Position numbers and translations under genes: made by a program
The notes under the pieces: model-generated
The model's database searches: none
Told to the model about the DNA's origin: nothing
Seen by the model: the letters and a program-made list of their open reading frames with translations, nothing else
Part shown: positions 58,549-64,000 of the stretch, piece after piece
How the letters are laid out: each line of letters opens with the position of its first letter
Numbering within the stretch: the first letter of the stretch is position 1
NCBI RefSeq assembly: GCF_905220365.1
Contig: NC_061154.1
Span: 7,502,001 to 7,566,000 of the forward strand
Direction: 5' to 3'
Length of the DNA stretch: 64,000 nt
DNA from: Vanessa cardui
Lineage: Eukaryota > Arthropoda > Insecta > Lepidoptera > Nymphalidae

Positions 58549-59715
58549 AGGTAGTTTTATGAAATCCATTAAATAAGATAATTAAGTACGAGGCTATCAG
58601 GTACTGAGAATAGTTTTAAAAGGAAAAGTACTTTAATTCTAATTTGTTCAGAGAGCAAGGCTCTTCCAATTTATCCGATAATAATAATATACGTGAAATA
58701 TTATACGGATGTTTTACTAATACGATATCATGACGTTCAAACCCCGATCTTTGATTGTTAGATGGTGACTTAAATAGGAAATTACACCAGGAGTGTTCTT
58801 GTGCTCCGCGGTTTCAGTGGAACTGGTTTATAATTCAAATTCAAGATTTGCCTCACACAAACTAATATGTGATGTTAATTAAACGCTTGTTAAAATACCT
58901 AACAAGTCAAACAGTAATAACTATAGTATGACACAACTCAGATGTAGCATCGGCAAAATTCGTAACCGATCACATCCGAATTAAGTACACTATGCAAGAT
59001 TATCAATATTTACTTCTTATGTTAATATGATCTCTACACAAACGTAATAACTTGTAATGTCATATGACCTATTGTATTCGTCAATTTAACACATCGATTT
59101 ACATGCACTTGCTTTCTCGGGATGAACTGACCCGATAATCTATAGAGACGAAGAACGTCGAATGGCGCGATAGGGAGCTATTACTATTTGTTGTATAAAT
59201 CGGCAGTAATCGGTTTTATTGAATTTGTCGATGCTACATCTAAGTTGTGTCGTACTATACATATTATATACTTACACTTAACATTCCATATATTATGAGT
59301 TAAGTATATAATTTATAGTCCCTATGTAACTATATGTTGAGTTGGGTATAAATTGTTACGGTTAAAATAGTTAATTAGTATTCTGGAAATCTTAGTAGTT
59401 GTTTTCCAATTGATCCGTAACTAAGAAATACTCGTAAAACTTTCTAAGACGTTAGATGCATAATAAAACAATTCATTAGTTTTCAATGTAATTGAACAAC
59501 CTACGAAAGAGGGATGGTATTGCTTTTTTATACTTTATTGGAGAAAATGTAAAAATGTAAATGGGTGTATAATTTCACCAAAGTAGGTCTTACATGTTGT
59601 AATCTTTGAGATTATACTTCAGATAAACTTTTGTATGAAATATTCAGGCAAAAAAAGAGATAATGTGCCGTCAAAAAATGTATGACTATTCAAAATATCA
59701 TTATATTTTTATTTG
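58549..59715. other. AT-rich stretch, nothing recognised
   Basis: No repeat or coding signal recognised. Confidence 0.4.
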
Positions 59716-59762
59716 CAACCGACTTCCAAAAGGAGGAGGTTATCAATTCGTCTGTATTTTTA
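59716..59762 (-). mobile_element. Terminal fragment of family F
   Basis: The ~42 bp here is the exact reverse complement of the right end of the family F element at 48619-48660 (CAACCGACTTCCAAAAGG, AGGAGGTTATCAATTCGTCT, then an AT-rich break). Only the terminus is present. Confidence 0.75.
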
Positions 59763-61814
59763 ATCAATGATAATGATTAAATCTTAAACTTACTACTACT
59801 TAACTTTATTATTTTTATCTTTTTTGACACGAAACACAAATTCATAATTAAATTATTTTCTTTTTAATATATCGATAATCTTATTTAAATAAAAACAAAT
59901 TATACCAAAAGAACGCTAAAGAATACTATTGGTCGGTGTGCACTTATTTTATTTACGAGTTTCTAAATATTTGGTATTGTTTGTTTTTGATACTGACATT
60001 CGAATATTTGAAAATTGTTTTAAGCATTCGAATGACAGCTTGTCAGATTTCAAAATACTGAAAATATCAATTCTTTACAAAAATGTACGTTAATAATCTG
60101 TGGATTCTTCTTTTTATTTAAAAAATAGAATTTATAACAGTCGCACAATATTAATAAATATGGTCTTCATTTTCTGCCAAGTTAAGAACGAGTTCTTTTT
60201 TTAAAAAAAGAGAATTTATTAATTGATTGAAATGAAAAAGAATAATAATGTGTCTCAATTTCTCATCTGAATTGGTAAGAAATATGTACGACTGTCGTGT
60301 TGTTTGCATCTTATTTTGCGCTTCGTCGCTTTGTGTTTAAGAATATCCAATAAAATAACTCTCGACGTGATACGATATTGCTTATATTAAAGATATGTAC
60401 TCGTACTGATAGTATATGCGGACTTAAAAGAATTATTAAGAATTTATTCTTGTATTACATGTGAACTAAAATTCAATAAATATGTAGATTCACTATAAAT
60501 CCACAAGATTTTATACATAGTTTGTATAGTTTTCATAATACAATTGCTTTTCAAAGTTGAATGTAACGAGCATATTTTTAAGTAATTTCAAAAGAAATAT
60601 TTTGTTTTAAATTTAGTACACATAATGAATAATTAAATACTTTATAATGTATTCATAATTGTGACTATCATACATTGCGCAACAAAATGAGACCATCGCT
60701 AAAAAATAAGCTAAATTATTTATACGAATTCCCGGCTTCGCTCAAAATAAATATATATCTATTGTTACGAGAGTAACCTTAGCCTTCAATACGGTTTTAT
60801 GACATTTGATTCTATATCATAATTTACATCACATTATTATTGCATATTATGAATATAGCAGAGGCTATCGAATTTATTATATACAATTATTATTGTAATT
60901 TGTACAACTGTAATTAATTTTATTTTAGATGGCATATAATTAAATACTGGCATGTAACTCTATTTCTTATTTTAAATATGATTGAGCTATCATTATAAAA
61001 CAATGGGACGATAGCGTGGCATTCTAACAAAAGATATGGAAGCATCATTGTAAAACGATAATATTATTTTGGCCATCCCAAACTACTGAAATTACATTAT
61101 ATTATTTTATTAAAATAATATTATTTTATCAATTTCTTATTCATATGACATATAAATTCCTCAAAAACTTTGTGATTATCAACCATCTATAATATCACCC
61201 GTAAACATTAAACATGGCTGCTCGTTCAAGTGTCACCTCATTGCATTTTATGGATTTAATATCGAAATGTCTCGACGATATGAATTTTTAGGATAGGTTT
61301 CGATTGCATCTGACCTGCACAAAATTATTAATATATATAAATAATTAAATGAGATTAAATATACATGATATGTCTTAATGTAGCCGAAATTTATAATTTT
61401 AAACTTCGAACGTCTTTATAAATTTAAACTTCGAATGAAACTATCTTTAGATTTAAGGGTTGACGAAGTTAATCAATTGGCAATGAAAAATAGTATTAGC
61501 TTCGAGCTTTCTATTGTAATGAAATGACATCATTAAAATTTGATTTCAACTAGACACTGTACTCATTAACCAATAAACTTTTCATTACGATTAATATATT
61601 ACTACAATACCAATACAATATTAACTTGATGTATTAAATTTAATATTATAAACTATAATGAAATGTTTATGATATGTGCTATCGAAAATTTTGAAGCGAC
61701 GTTAGTAATGAACTGGCGAGATATCTGGAGAAATATTATAAACAGAATATTACAAAAAAAAATCGATGGATTGTAATAATTCGTGTCAGGTTACGCGAAA
61801 AATAGTTTAGTAGG
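59763..61814. other. Very AT-rich stretch, no gene recognised
   Basis: At 60725-60745 the plus strand reads ATTCCCGGCTTCGCTC, the reverse complement of a Helitron-like 3' hairpin core, but no element body is evident. TTAAACTTCGAA is doubled near 61400 and 61424. Confidence 0.35.
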
Positions 61815-61958
61815 TACAGTTTCTACCATTAAAAAGCAAGCTGCAAAGCACTGTTTTGTATCATTGTCTATGGTCTTATTACCGAATACAGTTTCTACCA
61901 TTCTACCATTAAAAAGTAAGCTGCAAAGCACTGCTTTGTATTTTTGTCTATGGTCTAA
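61815..61958. repeat. Recent tandem duplication, ~64-72 bp units
   Basis: TACAGTTTCTACCATT starts at 61815 and 61888; CTGCAAAGCACTG at 61841 and 61921; TTGTCTATGGTCT at 61864 and 61944. The second unit carries an extra internal doubling of TTCTACCA, shifting the period from 72-73 to 80. Similarity between units is high. A 60-codon forward frame spans both units but shows no gene features. Confidence 0.85.
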
Positions 61959-63369
61959 TGATTGAGTGGGCTGGTTTACTTAATTACTTATATATGCAAT
62001 TTACAAAACTTCTTTAAAGGTTGGCAGTGTTAAAGGTAATATTTCGTATAGTACTTAGTACTTAAAATCAGATGGAGCTCCTCCCTCCTGTAAATAAAAA
62101 AAAAAAAAACGAAACAATATTTTGTGAATCGAATTCTCTATTTAAAATAATTTCATTGGTTAACGATCGTGCATCATTTACTATGACTTTAAATCAATAA
62201 ACAGACGAGTGATACATAGATAGATAGAGTGCATCTTAGATAACACTGAACTCTAGAAAAGTACTATGTTATTTATGTTTGCAATCCTTCTCGAGTTCTA
62301 CGTGGGTAGAAAATTTACATGTTTCTATAAAAACAGAAATATAAAAAAGGAACCTTAATGCAAAAGTATGTTTGCACTACCGTTATTGCATTTAGCTTTT
62401 TAAATGTATTGAATACATAAGCCCTATGTATATGTGAAATGTTATTGTGGTTATATAACAATGAATCGACAAAATGAACAATTCCAATATTGTTTTAATA
62501 ATAAATAGAGTTTTAAAATTAATCTATATAAAATATTTTAATACAAATTTGACAGTTGAATTCAGACGGACACGTTTACAATCTACTCAGACAGCAATTT
62601 TAAAAACTGTCATTGGGCTCTTTGCACAACTGAAAAACAATCGAAAATAAATGTATATTCTGTAGTCTCGCAGTTTTAAAGTGCATTTTTATTACTTAAA
62701 GTAATAGTCGTCAAATGTTTCACTACTGGCCGAGACTATTTCGGACTTTTCTTTAAAATATTCGTATTAAAATAATTCATCACATAATTTTGCAGTGAGT
62801 TTCAATAAATTTTCATTTCGATTTAGTGTTGCTTCTAAAGCCGATAAGGTTTGACACGATGTTATTAACGTGATATAACATGTCCGAGTATAAAAATAAG
62901 ATCCATTGTTTTTATTTTAATGTTTTATCAAACAAATATCTTCGTTAATTGAGACTTAAAAAATCTCTGAGTACTTTTTGTTTCAGCGAAATTGAATAAC
63001 CTTGGTTTGTTCTAAGCGAATTTTTACGTAAATTGTAGTCATAACAATAAAAACTATGCAACTTTGTATATGGAAATATCTCAGTTATTCCACAGTCATA
63101 CTTACAAAATGGAAACATCCATTTTCCAGATGAATTTTTCGTCGTACCCTGAGTTAGGATCGCCTTATACCTCGTGCTTTGCAGTTGTTCTATTCACTTC
63201 GAGATGACATCGTTCTAACAATTATTTGGTAAATATTTTTATTTAATAACATTTTAAATCTAAACTTTTTAATTTTACGTGGGAATTTAGTATTTGCTAA
63301 TTAAAAAATGGTTCCTTACCAAAAACTCGATTACATTTTTTTGATAACAGATCTAATTAAAAAAAAATC
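61959..63369. other. AT-rich stretch, nothing recognised
   Basis: No repeat or coding signal recognised apart from an A-run at about 62096-62110. Confidence 0.4.
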
Positions 63370-63490
63370 AAAATCATAATATACTTTATTAGAGTGGGCT
63401 TTTACAAGCATTTTTTAAAATAATATAACGTGAAGCTACCACCGGTTCGGAAAGTAGATTTTACCGAGGAGAACCGGCTCAGTAGTTACC
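63370..63490 (+). mobile_element. LINE-type 3' tail repeat (family E), copy 3
   Basis: TACTTTATTAGAGTGGGCTT, TTACAAGCATTTTTTAAAAT, AACGTGAAGCTACCACCGGT, TCGGAAAGTAGATTTTACCG, AGGAGAACCGGCTCAGTAGT: the best-preserved copy of this family here, with the CCACCGGTTCGGAA core intact. Confidence 0.7.
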
Positions 63491-63766
63491 AAAGCGATAA
63501 CGATAGCAGAGAAACAATATAATACAAGTAATGATTATGATACTTTCGACTACGTCACGTCAATATGGTGCATTAAAAAATTTTACAGTATAACAGCAAG
63601 GGTTATAAAAATATTGTGACATTGTAATTAATATGTTTTTACTAAATTTTTTAATAAATTATAAAAATGTATAACAAAATATCATTTTGATTAAAAGTAT
63701 ACAATTTGACAATTAATTAACATAAGAATTAATAACATTAAATGCTTATATATATACAAATATGAA

Positions 63767-64000
63767 CTAAAAGTAGTTACTGTATAAATTTTGATCGAGT
63801 GGAATGGTGGCAAAAATGCTAGCAGCATTTCCCCGTTGAATCGCAATTCCGATCCTCTGGGCAAAAAACGAACCAGCCCTCCTGTCACCTATGGAGGCAA
63901 TGAGGCGAGGTGTTATACTTTTGATGAAGCGTTTCGACAGCAAATGGAACAAAACATGCATTTTATTTAAAACATATTTTTTTAATGACGTAACGACAAA
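63767..64000 (-). CDS. C-terminal end of an unrecognised protein, partial at window edge
   Basis: Reading leftwards from the window edge, a frame stays open from base 64000 to a TAG stop at 63769-63767, about 77 codons, with an internal ATG at 63961. Its 5' end lies outside the window, so length and start are unknown. The outer dozen codons are AT-rich and may be intron or linker. From about 63930 inward the codons look used: the peptide includes GDRRAGSFFAQRIGIAIQ followed by a small/polar stretch (RGNAAS), with regular spacing of basic and hydrophobic residues typical of an amphipathic helix. No stop interrupts it, unlike most frames in this AT-rich DNA. No membrane segment or catalytic motif is visible. 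I do not recognise the family; it could be the last exon of a host gene or the tail of a transposon-encoded protein. A LINE-type tail repeat lies 280 bp downstream. Confidence is moderate that it was selected as protein, low for anything about function. Confidence 0.5.
   Translation of the reverse strand, partial: FVVTSLKKYVLNKMHVLFHLLSKRFIKSITPRLIASIGDRRAGSFFAQRIGIAIQRGNAASIFATIPLDQNLYSNYF

Noticed and set aside
61783..61965. Repeat-containing 60-codon forward frame
   Set aside because: Its internal repetition is explained by the tandem duplication of DNA; no further gene evidence.
1..64000. CRISPR array, prokaryotic operon or phage-like system
   Set aside because: No regularly spaced short repeats, no consecutive coding frames and no ribosome binding sites; the DNA is eukaryotic in character.

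Overview
The window looks like AT-rich, gene-poor nuclear DNA from a butterfly, most likely a nymphalid. Evidence for a eukaryote is the lack of dense coding, operons or ribosome binding sites: no ATG-to-stop frame exceeds 107 codons, and the repeats are animal types. Evidence for Lepidoptera is the repeat content: tRNA-derived SINEs that I recognise as resembling the Metulj family of Heliconius, a second tRNA-headed SINE, Helitron-like elements ending in a CCCG...CGGG hairpin plus CTAG, a pogo/mariner-type MITE, and 3' remnants of non-LTR retrotransposons. These family assignments come from memory of sequence and need a library search.

Layout. 1-5.7 kb: a short coding-like stretch on the minus strand, a LINE C-terminal remnant, two copies of a ~290 bp dispersed repeat (here 'family A'), a full SINE with a perfect 12 bp target-site duplication, and a Helitron-like fragment. 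5.7-12.9 kb: almost featureless, apart from a GC-rich island at 9.3-9.5 kb. 12.9-20.1 kb: a SINE, a complete 259 bp MITE, a GC-rich block at 18.65-18.85 kb with a perfect hairpin and an ATG followed by a splice-donor-like site, a long palindrome, a head-to-head LINE-tail pair and a 100-115 bp tandem duplication. 20-30 kb: LINE-type tails, two copies of the second SINE in opposite orientation and three Metulj-like copies. 30-47 kb: mostly unique DNA with several family A copies, an unclassified local repeat pair at 34.0 and 36.2 kb, and Helitron-like pieces. 47-59 kb: the densest repeat area, including a ~1.16 kb element with a Helitron-like element nested inside it. 59-64 kb: sparse, with a tandem duplication at 61.8 kb and, at the right edge on the minus strand, the best protein-coding signal in the window (the C-terminal end of an unrecognised protein that runs off the window).

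No complete gene, functional RNA gene, CRISPR array or operon can be supported. The window is best read as intron or intergenic DNA whose structure comes from layered transposable-element insertions. I found no convincing new biological system. The items most worth follow-up are the edge ORF, the possible first exon near 18.8 kb, the nested element at 47.5-48.7 kb and the local unclassified repeat pair.
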